Positions 20,451 through 31,632 of a DNA stretch of 64,000 nucleotides are shown piece by piece (positions within the stretch are counted from its first letter, which is position 1; every line of letters starts with the position of its first letter). The position numbers and the translations under genes are program-made. The stretch spans positions 18,295,001-18,359,000 of the forward strand of contig OY997594.1 in NCBI GenBank assembly GCA_963921825.1. The letters are read 5' to 3'. The notes beneath the pieces are model-generated. The model was not told where the DNA came from. It did not search any database and saw only the letters and a list, made by a program, of their open reading frames with translations. This stretch comes from Erodium maritimum. Taxonomy: Eukaryota > Streptophyta > Magnoliopsida > Geraniales > Geraniaceae.

Positions 20451-22258
20451 GGTTTAATTAGTTTTTGTATTTCTTTTGAATTTGTAACATATTTTTAATA
20501 TTATTATTTTGTAACGTTCAACAACATCATTTGTTTATTTATGATAGTTGTTTTATCTGTCAATCTGATTCTCTCTGCCGGCCCTAGAGGGGAGCTCGTG
20601 AGCAACGGAGGCAGCGGCGCATGGGGGCGAGTGGACGTCTCCGGCGACGGCGGCGGGTGGGAGCAGGTGAGATCTGGTTGTTTACCATTGTATCTCTCAT
20701 GTTTGGGTTTGAGTTCGCCTCGTCGAGGCGGTAGTAGGACGATTTCGTGGTCTGGGGTTGCCCCACGTCCGATGATCTTCGGCGGCGTGGTTGGTGGTGG
20801 TTCGATATGGAGAAGGTTGTGGAGAGCTCGGCGTCAGGTCGATGTGAAGGCTCCGGCGGCGTTGATGCCGAGGGAGGTTCCGGAGCCGAGGATGCGATTC
20901 TCGGGGGTACGGGGTATGGGAGAGGTGGATCCGGGCGGTGGATGGCGATCCGTGGTGGTGACTGGAGGTCGCCGGTTTCCGGCGAGAGGCTCGCGTCCTC
21001 GGGTACCACGGGGAACGCGGGGGAGGCCAGCGGGGCTTCCGTATGAAGGAGTGGCAGCGGGACGGGACGTCGTCCTAGTCTCGTTGGACATTGGGGTGGC
21101 GATGCTGGAGCCGTCGGCGACGCGGGAATGGAGGCGGCTCAAGGGGAAGGCGGTGGCCGAGGCGCGGTACAACCCTAGCGAGTCGGGGTTGGGCCTGGGG
21201 CAGCAGACTGGGCCGGGCCCGGATGGAGAATCACAAGCAGCAGCGGCGGGGGGCGTCAAGCACCCCCGCCTGAAGGAATGAGTCCGAGGTGGCCCGGGGA
21301 GGGGTGGGTCAACTTTGGCCCCTCCCCGGCGGATGGATGGAGACGTCACCATCTTCAGTTGATTTTTGTCTCCCCTGCTAGTCTAGTGTCAGCAATCCCG
21401 CGTTCAGGAGCCCTACCATTATCACTCAAGGGTGGACGACGCACGCTGACACACCGGGGGAGATGTAGGTCCACCAGTGTTCCCCTAAACGTGACTGGCT
21501 CGCCTCGTCCCAGTTGGAAGAAGCATGCTGTATCGGTGTTACCAAACGCTACCGCAGATATTCCCTTCGTCCGCAACCTATCACTAGAGCTGAATTTATT
21601 GCTTTTCGTTTCAATTATGTTTAGTAGTTGGTTTTGCTTATGTAGGTGGAGTACGGTTGAGTACCCACCAAACTATCTTATTATGATCTAATACAATTGC
21701 AATGGTTATTCTAAAAAAAAAAATGATAGTTGTTTTACTCATTATTCAAACAAACAACAATGGTATTACTATAATTACTATAAATAAATTTAAATTAATC
21801 CTTTGACTAAATCTTCTTCTTTCTTCTTTATAATTTTCAGTAATATCTTTTTTTTAAATTTATTTTTATTTTTATTAATTCTTTCTTTTTTTAATTTTCA
21901 GTATTAATTTTTAATTTTATTATTTATTCTTTTTCCTAATTTTCTTTTATCTTTGTTTTTATTTTGAGTTGGCAAGTTTTAAATTTTGTGATTTTTTAAT
22001 TTTTTCTGAATTTTATTATTTTATATTTATAATTTAATTTATTATTACAAGTGTAATTTTGATATTTAATTTTTTTCTTTTCAAAATTCTGTCAATATTA
22101 ACCGAACATTTTGGAACATTCCATCAATTTAAAAAAATACTCCGAAATTTATCTGAAAACGACAGTCACCTTTGCAAAGATTGGTTTATAACATTAAAGC
22201 ACAAAAGAGTACCGAAGGTTTGTTACCAATTCATAAAAATGCAAAAGGTATTTAACCC
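20451..22258. mobile_element. Probable MULE-type MITE, split by a retroposon
   Basis: The left end GGTTTAATTAGTTTTTGTAT and right end GTATTTAACCC resemble those of the MITE in HIPL intron 2, including a shared TTTGTAACGTTCAA-type segment near the left end and TGTTACCAAT near the right. Flanking 9-mers AAAAATAAT and GAAAATAAA match only imperfectly. Without the retroposon it would be about 0.63 kb. Confidence 0.4.
20556..21722 (+). mobile_element. ORF2-less LINE-type retroposon, plus orientation
   Basis: This is 1,167 bp ending in an A-tract and flanked by perfect 15-bp duplications ATGATAGTTGTTTTA (20541-20555 and 21723-21737). A frame through 21281 ends ...GGVKHPRLKE and resembles the C-terminus of the ORF1 in 32638-35123. 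A second frame begins in the ATGA overlap at 21278 (MSPRWPGEGWVNFGP). No endonuclease or reverse transcriptase is present and the central DUF4283 part is missing, so it must be mobilised in trans. Confidence 0.85.
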
Positions 22259-22632
22259 GAAAATAAATTACAAAAATATAATGTTTTATATTTTGAAATG
22301 TATTTTTTATTTTATTTTTCTTTTGAGCGGTAAAAAAATATCTATTATTATTGCAAAAGACCATTTTAGCCTTTCCATTTTCCTGCAAATTGTTATGAAC
22401 TGGAACTAGAGCACTTAGTTGAAACAATGAATGAATTAGCCATTAGGAGTAAGAAACTCCAAGTATATGATATTATCTGAACCCCAATCCTTATATACAA
22501 CAAAACCATATGGCTATGAACTGCAAAAACATAGCTGTGTACACTAAGTCTAGGGTTTCTTCCTTGTCATCATCATGATCATCTACCTAGGAAGTAGGAA
22601 TTGGATCATAACAATATCATCAGTTTTCACTG

Positions 22633-25600
22633 TCATCTCATATTGCAGCACTGAGGCTTGCCCAGATCTTGCAGCTTGTCCCACATACACAACATCTGTC
22701 TCGGTGACTGGTAATGTGCAGTGTAATAATCTTCAATGCACCCAAACTGGCAGAATTTGAGGCTGTGCACATACTCCACACCCTTTGTACTGTTAAACCT
22801 CTCCACCCACATCCCCATGCTCACATCCTCCATCTTGAACAACTGTATCAGTTCATCGAGTCATCGACCGTTCAGTTTTTGGCCTGGAAAACGAAAAAAG
22901 TTTGAGTTTTTGTAATGAGATTACGTACCCTTAACTTGTGTTTCTCAAAGTCGGAAACAATGAACTCCGCAATATCAGATGAGACTATGTAACCAGGGCC
23001 ATTAGCATAGGGTGGATAGTCTTCTTCGGGCCATTCCTGCAATGCATGGGAAACAATACTATTGAGCTGTTGAATGGGATAAACACTATGCATATGCATA
23101 GTGTGGGCAGAGAAGAAGTAAAGAAATTTAGATCATCAAAAGGAACTGAATGTAGTAATAGTTCAATTCAATAGTTACTTTGCACAAAGATTTAAGCAGC
23201 CATTAAAGGTTCGTGTTATAAAGATCAAGACAGAAACAAGAGCAGTATATTATTGTTGACGAACACAGCTACACTCCAAATATAATATAGATAAGGGTTA
23301 GTCTCACTCGGCTACTCTTAAGTACGCACTTTTCTCAATCAACTACCTCTTAAGTTTTTTTAGTCATAATTTGCCCCAATTCCATCAACTTTTGGGTGTG
23401 AAGTAATGAAAATACCATCATGAAATAAATAAATAATAAAGCTATTTACATCATTTCAGACCCCAAAGCTGATGGAATTCGATAGCATGAAAATAAAATA
23501 AAAACTTAAGGGGTTGTCAAAAACTTAGTGAATTTATGGGTAGTTGATTGAGAGAGGTGCATACTTAGTAATAGCTGAATGAGATTATCGCTCTAGATAA
23601 TTATGCTAAAGCTTGTGGCCACAAATCAACAATAGTTATACAAATGTCAATAACGAAGTGTTGTTATATTGAAACACAGTATTCACTGAAAACACGATAG
23701 ACCTACAAAACTTTGGGGTGAAAGAGTTTTAGCAGACTGCACGATTCAATAAGCCACGATAACCTTGTTGCGATAATAAAAGATTATGAATCAAATTATC
23801 TACTAAACTTCATGACCAAAGTGCACTGAGATCAGAGGGGTAAATAAGTCGGAGAACTTTCATAATATATCCCGACAGAAGATTCATACCTCATATGTCA
23901 CTGCCCATTTACCATTTCTCAATGGTTTATGATAATAGTTCATGTTCCCGATATACAAACTCCGATCAGGATTTACTTTCTTCGACTCTGCGATAACAGC
24001 ATCGACCCTGACAAAAGTGTCATCATCACATTTCATGATATACTTTGCATTCACTGTACGAACCTGCAAATGACCAAATCAATACATTGATGATTATATG
24101 GTTTCTAGCAATATAGAAGAAAAAGAATGCTGAGTTTGGGGTTTCACAGTATCACTCACTCCATATTCGCATATTGCTACAGTCTTCAACACAACAAGAT
24201 CATAATTATCCATGTAAGGAACAATAACAATATCACCAAAATACTCGGCTTCTTTCTTTAGCTCCAAATTTACTTCCTTTCTCCCATGCTGTCAATGCAT
24301 TCCAAAGGCCATAAGTACTAAGTATATTCAACTTGAATATTAATCTTTGCACAACAAAAATTGAAGGGATAATCTCACAAGAGTATGTGCCTTATCACAT
24401 TTCTCATTTAACTACACTAGACTTTGCCACATTTCTCATTTAACTACACTAGACTTTTAGATTTTCTCACTCAACTACGCTGAACTTCCAATTTTTCACC
24501 CTTTACTCTATTTTTGGTAATAAATGACAAAAATACCCCATGCAACAGTTCAAGGAACTCAGGCAAAGATTACAGTGGTCGTGGCATATTTTTGAAAGGG
24601 TTAATATCGTCCACATATCTTGTAGGGGTTAACAGAATTGTTCATTATTTTAAGAGATGTTAGAGGACTATGTTTCTGTCCACTTTTAAACTTACCGTAG
24701 TTTTTAGCAAGTGGGCAAAACATACTGTAGTTTTTTTGTAATTAACCCTTTTTGAGATTTTGAAAAATAGTGAAGGGTATTTTTCTCATTTAAATGCCGG
24801 ATGTATCCACCCTTACCAGTGCTACAAAAAACCTAGCAACGACATTGGAAGATTTGATCGACTTATGCTGCATCCATGACTTTCTCACAGCCATTCGCTC
24901 AGCGAAGTGATTTCCCGCAGAAAGGATGCCGATGAAAAGTTCAACGGGCCCATCAGGATGGGCAGGGGCTTTCCATTTCGGTGACATCTCGAGATGTCTT
25001 TGGGGAGCAAAACTCGGATGTGATGTGGGCAATGAAGCAGCAAATACAGAATGTACATCAATGTCTCCATTTACAGATAGTCCAGTGGCATCCTCAAGAA
25101 CAAAACCCTAATAACATTACAAGTAAGTTAAAGAGCCTCAACACTTAACCCTTAAGAGGTTTGTTCACGGATACTTACAGTGCGATAAGGAAAGGAGGTA
25201 ACGTGCCTTCCATCGACAGTGACATGGTAACCTTCTAAACCGGCACTTAAGGTCAGAACAAATAGCTTGTCCTCCGCAAAAGGGTATGGCCAATCTACAG
25301 TAACCTTCTTCGTACGCCCAATTAGCCTGTTCAACCACCATGTGGTCTTTGATTCTTCTGAGTGATCATCATCATCCCGTATCCATTTCTCACATTTCGA
25401 CTGTCCATCAACTTCATGCAATTCAAGAAATCAATTATATGTCACACAAAATCAACATAACTAGCATAAGAGCATAAAAACACCCATGAGAGGCCAACCA
25501 AATTGGTGTTTCTTCATCTAGAACTATTGTTTATCCCTAAAGCAGCTAAATTTGGGACTTCTACTCAGGAAAAAACACACATGCAACAGAATGGCTTACC

Positions 25601-26455
25601 AGTTTCTTCATCAGCTTTGGATTTCCATCCCTCACACCTCAATGCTGTGCCCCATTGCATCCTATAACATGTATTTTGCTCAATTACGGGCTTTCCACTC
25701 CAATCTCCCTTCAACCTTGGATTAAAATGCAGTATCCTTGGAGGGTCCTCACCATCCACAGTCTTCAGCCCCTGCAGCTCCATCTTAAACTGAGACACCA
25801 TTACAGACTCGTCTCCTTCTTTCAACACTGATATCTTAGGATCGTTCTCAGAGTGAGCCCAATGAGGCCTTCCCACAACAGTGATATGTGACCCCAGAGT
25901 CAACCCACAAGGGATCACAATGACCCGATTGCGCTCCCAAAACTCAGACCCAGATAGTGTGATTGAATGAGGGCACGACTCAGTTCGATTCTCGGCCTTT
26001 TTAGCGTCTAATTTCATCTTCCCCGACTGGAGCTCGTCCCAGAACTTCTTCCCCACAACCCAAGCATGCTTAGCGGACTTGTGAAGCTCCGAGAACTCAT
26101 CTCTACTTCCTCTCACATCAAACACTCTCTCGTCGAACACCAAACCAGAAACTTTCTTGAACTCGCGCATCCTCCGCACCGGCACTCCCCGAGAGAGCCT
26201 CAAGGGGCCATCGGATGGGCGGATTGGGGCGTCTCTTACACCCGCTTCGCTCTCGAGGAGCAGATTTCTAGGCAATGGGTCGGTGATGAACTCGAAAGAC
26301 CCACCGTCCGACGGCACCGACCCGAACCCACTTCGGAAAACGACCGGGATTTCGAAGCTCACGAAGAGCAGATACAGAAACAGCAAGCCCACCAGAGCCT
26401 GAACCAGCCTGAGTCGGCTCAGAGACGCAGCCGAGTCAAGCTTGCTTCGCTTCAT
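22633..26455 (-). CDS. GALT6: Hydroxyproline O-galactosyltransferase, GALT5/GALT6 type (GT31), seven exons
   Basis: My exon model on the minus strand is 26455-25600, 25411-25179, 25107-24817, 24288-24160, 24063-23890, 23036-22929 and 22842-22633, giving 2,001 nt and 666 aa. All introns are GT-AG. It is a type II Golgi protein: a short cytosolic N-terminus, a membrane anchor (about 17-40), a galectin-like domain (about 170-385, with [20 protein letters not shown]) and a GT31 galactosyltransferase domain (about 430-620) with [11 protein letters not shown] and the metal-binding DDD at 516-518 ([11 protein letters not shown]). The ending CCNMR matches relatives. Such enzymes add the first galactose to hydroxyproline of arabinogalactan proteins. 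It matches GALT6 (681 aa) throughout; GALT5 is the alternative name. Introns 3 and 5 carry MITEs. No defect is seen. Confidence 0.93.
23295..23591. mobile_element. MULE-type MITE in GALT intron 5
   Basis: This 297-bp element has inverted ends of about 50 bp (left GGGTTAGTCTCACTCGGCTA, right inverse GCGATAATCTCATTCAGCTA; both continue to CTCAATCAACTACC). The flanking 9-mers are TATAGATAA and TCTAGATAA (one mismatch). Confidence 0.75.
24598..24748. mobile_element. Small MULE-type MITE in GALT intron 3
   Basis: This 151-bp element has ends GGGTTAAT...ATTAACCC and flanking 9-mers TTTTTGAAA and TTTTTGAGA (one mismatch). The rest of this intron (24370-24590) contains a tandem CATTTCTCATTTAACTACAC repeat related to a sequence in the DUF1336 gene's intron 8. 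Confidence 0.6.
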
Positions 26456-27075
26456 CTGTCAGCAAATAGCCACGAAAAAGCAAGCACTTCCCTTTAATGG
26501 AGAAATCGGGGCTTGAGGCCAAAATGTGAAGAAATGGACAAAAGGGTCTCCACTTCCAGGCTCCTCCGACGGCTCCGCTTGCTCGGAACCCTAACCCTAG
26601 GATTGGGAGAAATTGGGAAATGAAGTGGAGGAGGAAGAGGAGAGAGATCAAGCACAAAAGCTTAAAAGTTGCTTTTATAAATACATACGACTATAACTAC
26701 ATCAAGCAACAAGAGAAGATAGCTTTAATATATAAATAATACAAAATCTCAATACAATATAAACCAAAATTCTCCAGAAATAGGAAACGAAGCCGATCAG
26801 AAACCCCCCAAAAATGAATCTTTGTTCTTGAGCTTGATTGTATGTTGGGGTTGAATTAGTAGGTGCAATGGAGAAGACTAGCTTTGAATGAAAACGTACT
26901 GAGGACTCGGGAGGTTGTGACCGACACGCCGTTGCTAATGGCTACGGTTTTTTGTAAATATTTTATTGTTAATCAGTAATTACTTTATCTCGGAAAAAGA
27001 GTAACTATCTTATTTTCTTTCGGCATTTGAAAAAACTCCAATACAAAAAGGGGTGTAATCCGATTTTTCGGGTAT
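26456..27075 (-). promoter_or_regulatory. GALT upstream region (5' UTR and promoter)
   Basis: There is no gene here. The first about 200 bp is pyrimidine-rich on the minus strand, as in plant 5' UTRs; the rest is AT-rich up to the Harbinger element that starts at 27079. I claim no precise TATA box or transcription start. Confidence 0.4.
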
Positions 27076-27143
27076 TTAGAGCATGTATACTGAGAACTAA
27101 GTACTACATCATGATTTGTAATTCGTGAATCGCACGATGTGGG

Positions 27144-28863
27144 TAGAGGCGGATTCAAGAGGGTTTAGGATATACCATGGCATACCCTGTCCCGAGAAAT
27201 TATATATAGTTTTAGAGCTTTCAGTTATCTTTGATTTGATATTTTACAGGCCTAATTCGAAGTTCTTATGAAAAAGTTCTGGTCATTTAAAGATTTGCTG
27301 CGTGTTTAACCTCATTTTAATTGAAAATGCTTTTTTTATACTCAAATGTCTATTACACTTTTCAACAACCTCATTCACTGTTTTTTGTAGGTTGTATTTG
27401 AAAAAGTTAAAGGTAAAACATAATGGTTCAGTAGTATGCATTTATAAGTATTTATAGTCATTTTTTTTAAAACGGGTAACCGGAGACTTTCATAAATACC
27501 AATAGGTAATCAAACAAGACAGGGACGTGACCGTCCCGGGTTCCAGATGTATGTCCGAGCCGACCGTAGAAGGCTCGGCGCTCATGGACCCATAATTAAG
27601 CCTACTTGAAATCGTAGGCACACACTCAAGATAACTCCTTACCAACGTCTCAAAACAGCGAAACATTAAATGAAAAAACCTAAACAACCTAGCTATCCAA
27701 AAAATTATTCGACCTAAAACAGAATAATAATCAGAAAGTAATGCCTTTGGTGCGGATTTCCCGAGACTCCTCGACAGTAATAGCCCCGGGCCTGTGGATA
27801 TAGGTCCCAATGTGACCATTCCACCCCCGCCGGGTCCTATCATTCGTCCTGCGGAGGGTCAAGTCCCTCCAACTGCAGTACAGCTGCTCCTGCACGAATC
27901 TCTATCCCCGGTGCTTGACCTTTGCCGGTCCCAGCGGGATCCACTGCTCTCCGTCCAGGGGTGACGCCAGCGGCGACACCATAAGACTGCGAACCCTATC
28001 AGGATTCCCGTTTTCAACAGGAAACCAGAACATCCAGTTACGTGATTCGAGAACCCGATCCGGCTCCATCGGCGGTGCTCTGATCCAGAGCAGCGGGTAC
28101 AACCACAACGGTCCCGGTGCACCTCACTGCATGGACCACGCATCCCGATGATACATGGCCATAGACGCCAAGGTCGGGTCGATCATGACGGAGCGAGGCC
28201 AGGGAAGATGCTCCTACATCCATGGAGGCCTAGGGTGTGCTCCAACGTATTGACGGCGGGAACCTGGGAGAACCATCTCTGGTGGAGAGGATAGGATGAA
28301 AACTGAGGCGGAGAGAACCGGTGGGGAAGATTCGGAGGATGAGGAGGACGGCGGCGAGGCTGGCGACGTGAGGGACGGCGGCGGTGACAGTAAATCCTAG
28401 CTAGGGTAGAGAGGACCTCACCTGAAGGTAGAAGAGAACTTTTTATGGTTTTCTATATTTATAGTCATTAATAATGAAATAGTTTTAGCTCATTTTGTAA
28501 AAAAATCATGTCGCATATTATATTATTTACATTGTCATATACGCCGTATGATTGATTATATGTTTTTTCTCAGAGCGCTTTGCCCATGACAGACCAAATA
28601 ACGTATGGTTGATCATTCGACTTCTACGACGTGTATGGGTTTATGTACTGTATTTTCTATCTAAATTTCTTTCATGAAAATTGTAGATATCTTAATTCCA
28701 TTCGTTCTTATATCTTACGGGTCCACATCAGAGCTCGTATGAGAATTTTATGTCATTTGAAAAATCGATTCAACTCTAACACTAGTTAAACCGTCTTTGA
28801 CTTTTTTTTCATTTAATCATTATCAATGGCATACCCTAATATTAATTTCTGGATCCTCCTCTG
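27144..28863. mobile_element. Non-autonomous hAT element nested in Harbinger
   Basis: The ends are TAGAGGCGGATTC and the inverse CAGAGGAGGATCC, flanked by a perfect 8-bp duplication GATGTGGG (27136-27143 and 28864-28871). The 8-bp duplication and the (T/C)AGAGG...GGAT ends fit the hAT superfamily. Both sides also share GGCATACCC inside the ends. Without the nested retroposon it is about 0.7 kb and carries no transposase. Confidence 0.85.
27463..28455 (-). mobile_element. ORF2-less LINE-type retroposon nested in hAT
   Basis: This is 993 bp with a T-tract at the left (A-tail on the minus strand) and perfect 14-bp duplications TATTTATAGTCATT (27449-27462 and 28456-28469). Its 3' half resembles 35435-35850 (shared TTCCGAGACT / CCCGGTCTGTAGGTATAGG type blocks). 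It has no reverse transcriptase, and no ORF has a family signature. Confidence 0.85.
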
Positions 28864-29279
28864 GATGTGGGTCACGTGATTTATGAACCACGATCTCGTG
28901 GATCGCACCGCGAACCACAATTTTGGTTTGTTGGTTTGCTAATCGTGCGTTGTCGGCGCCTAATCATAGGTTGCCACGTGGCGGGTGAAGAGAAAAAAAT
29001 CAGACCGTTAGCCAACAGTCAAAATCATACGGCAATTTAAAAAAAATCAAAATAATACATTTTAAAATACAACAACACTATTTTTCCCCACATATAAATA
29101 CATTTCACCCCATTCATCAAACCACCAATATTTCTCTTACAATTCTCTCTTCTCTTTCTCTCTAAATCTCTAATTTATATCGATCAAAATTATCCGACGA
29201 GGAGGCTCAAACGAGGCCGGAGGTCGAAGCCGAACGTCGCGAGGTCGAATCTGAACTTCGTGTTTGGGAGCAATGACTC

Positions 29280-29995
29280 CGATGAAGGACCGACATAATG
29301 ATACAGAGAGCAATGCCAAAAATCAACACATGGAGGCAAAGGATTGAAAGTGGGAAATCTTCCCGACAAGAGATTTAAAGAGGTCGTCTCGAAGGCCACA
29401 ACCTAATAATGTAGGATTATTTTGTCGAGCACCCAACCTATGGGGCCGATATGTCCAGGCGTCGATTTCGTATGTCACGACCACTCTTTCAGCAGGTTAT
29501 GGATGTGGTAGCGGAGCATGTCGATTACTTTGTCCAGAAGTCGGACGGTGCAGGACGCTTGGGGTTATCGACGCACCAGAAATGCACTACCGCGATACGA
29601 ATACTAGCGTATGGGTGCTCGGACGATTCATTAGACGAAACCCTACGTATGGGGGTAAGTACTATACTCAAATGTGTAAAATGTATTTGTAAGGCCGTTA
29701 TTGAGGTTCTCATGGATGAATACGAGCGGAAGGCAACTCCAGCGGACATATAGCGATTACTCGAATCGGGTAAAAAACCGAGGGTTCCCCGGTATGATTG
29801 ACAGTCTTAACTACATGCATTGGGAGTGGAAGAATTGCCCAGTCGCATTACAAGGAGCCTTCGGTCGGGGAGACCACCACAGGGATCCAACCATTATGTT
29901 GGAAGCAGTAGCGTCCCGTGATTGGTGGATTTAGCATGCGTTTTTCGGGATGTTTGGCTCGAAAAACGACATCAACGTCCTCCACGCTCGTGTTT
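29280..29995 (+). pseudogene. PIF/Harbinger transposase, degraded and internally deleted
   Basis: Colinear with the 47935 copy: GLSTHQKCTTAIRILAYGCS, SLNYMHWEWKNCPVALQ (the usual catalytic Asp before C or Y is changed to Asn) and SKNDINVL. After NDINVL the sequence jumps to ARVW, which in the other copies lies about 95 residues further on, so the region with the catalytic Glu is deleted. Several frameshifts and stops are present. Confidence 0.8.
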
Positions 29996-30000
29996 GGAAA

Positions 30001-31618
30001 GTCGTGATTTGTTGTTGAATGGACCCACATATACAGTTGAGTTAATTGGTTAATCAGCTAATTAACTGAAATGCTAGAAGGGAAATCTTAATGATTATTA
30101 GTTAAGACCTCTTGGGTCAAGTTTAGAGATGAATATTTAGTATCATCAATCTATTGACCCTATACCACGTTTTAACGTTATTCATGTGATAGAACCGACT
30201 TGTCAATCAAAATTGTGATTGATGGTTGATAGGCTCCCTAGAGTAGTTATTGTAGGAAAACGAGGTGCAGTTTGGGGTAACGACACAAACCAAGACGTAT
30301 AGCTCTAATACGTCATAGTCGTAGCATGGGGATTGAATGTCGTTATCTGGTGTTGCGAAGATAGTCAATTTCATTTACCGTCGGGTAGGCGATTATCGAA
30401 ATTCTATAATCAAAACTGATATATAGGAAGAGAATATTGAATCGAGTTGGGTAGTTCTGTGGTCCTACTCACCATCTAAGTGTAGGAGTGCATTGCAATA
30501 GACTTAGGTCCCGTTTAGCCTTACTTGTGATCAAATACTATACTTCCGCTTTCATGGTAATCTAGAGTAACATATAACTCTTTAGGTAGAAAATTATTTG
30601 GGCCTTAGAGTGACCTTGAGTGTCGGGGTTTTGTTTCTGGTCGAGGATATGTCAGTCCACTAATAGTTGACATGTACAATTGTTAGGAATACCTTAAATG
30701 GTTAGTACATACTTCTCTTTAGACTTCTCGTGCTAACTTGTATCGTTTTTCTAGACCGTCATGAGAGTTTATAGTCATACCACACCACAATGACATGTTA
30801 TTCTTATTTTTATGTGGCTCACTTTGCACTCGTAATATTCGTGTTTGTCCATGTTTATATTTGTATGTTTCTCCTGGGTAGATGCTCTTGCTCTCTCACC
30901 TTCCCTCGTAGCAACTCTAGAAATAGTGGATTCTACAACCCCTTTTAATTACTAGGAAGCTTAAGTTATCGAAAAAGTATAAATAAAAGATAAACTATGA
31001 CAGTGACGGCTTTAGTTTAGAGTGTCTTTAGATTATGATGTCTAGTGATTTCCAATAGGAACTACTAGTACTTGTACTGTAAAAATTATACCGCTTGTAG
31101 AAATAGTCGTTACAGTGATTGATTATTTAGTCGGATAAAATATTTATGGAATTGATCCCCTGAAGAAACTTATATATCGATGATCCAATTGGAGAAAATC
31201 ATCGATAATGAAGTATTCAAGCGGAAATTCCGTCTCATCACACCTCAAGCATGTACAAACTAAGGGTTCGACCCTAATTGATAAGACCCTTGACGACATC
31301 AAATCGATTATGTAAGATGACACTATTACCGAGGATTATCGCATGATTAATCTCGACAATGGGTATGTTATCTGATGGCTCAGCTTGATGGCGCTATCAC
31401 AGAGAAGTGACCTTCAAGTTACCTCGCGATGACTAGTCATCTACATAATATCTATTGTTGAGACTATGCACTAACAAACGACACCTGGTAGGACAAGGGT
31501 AAATTCCTTGTATTTACCAATTTTGTTCATTTTGGGGACAAAAAACCTCGCTAAATAGGAGGCTACTTCAGGTGTATACCCATTCTTTTGATATTTTTTG
31601 TTCCAAAAGAGATAAAAC
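30001..31618. other. About 1.6 kb without recognisable genes
   Basis: No frame longer than about 60 codons carries a family signature, and no inverted ends or target duplication were found by eye. It follows the truncated Harbinger transposase directly (possible start TGTTGTTGAATGG near 30011). It may be a decayed LTR retrotransposon or other repeat; I cannot assign it. Confidence 0.3.
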
Positions 31619-31632
31619 AAGTAAATACATAA

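Larger units (their letters stand above)
27079..30000 (+). mobile_element. PIF/Harbinger element, 3'-truncated, host of a nested hAT
   Basis: The left end GAGCATGTATAC follows TTA (27076-27078) and is of the same type as the other Harbinger copies. Subterminal GAATCGCAC/GCGAACCAC motifs resume after the hAT insertion at 28872. A transposase remnant fills 29280-29995. No right inverted end is found within the next 2 kb, so the 3' part is lost or replaced. Confidence 0.7.

Noticed and set aside
26066-26497. 143-codon plus-strand ORF
   Set aside because: Shadow of GALT exon 1, which encodes a full-length match on the other strand.
27135-27144. MULE assignment of the 27144-28863 element on a 9-bp duplication
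   Set aside because: The ninth base coincides only if one terminal base is ignored; 8-bp duplications with TAGAGG/CAGAGG ends fit hAT better.
27859-28143. Cys-rich small protein on the minus strand
   Set aside because: No signal peptide, lies in a retroposon, and overlapping frames are equally open; likely compositional.
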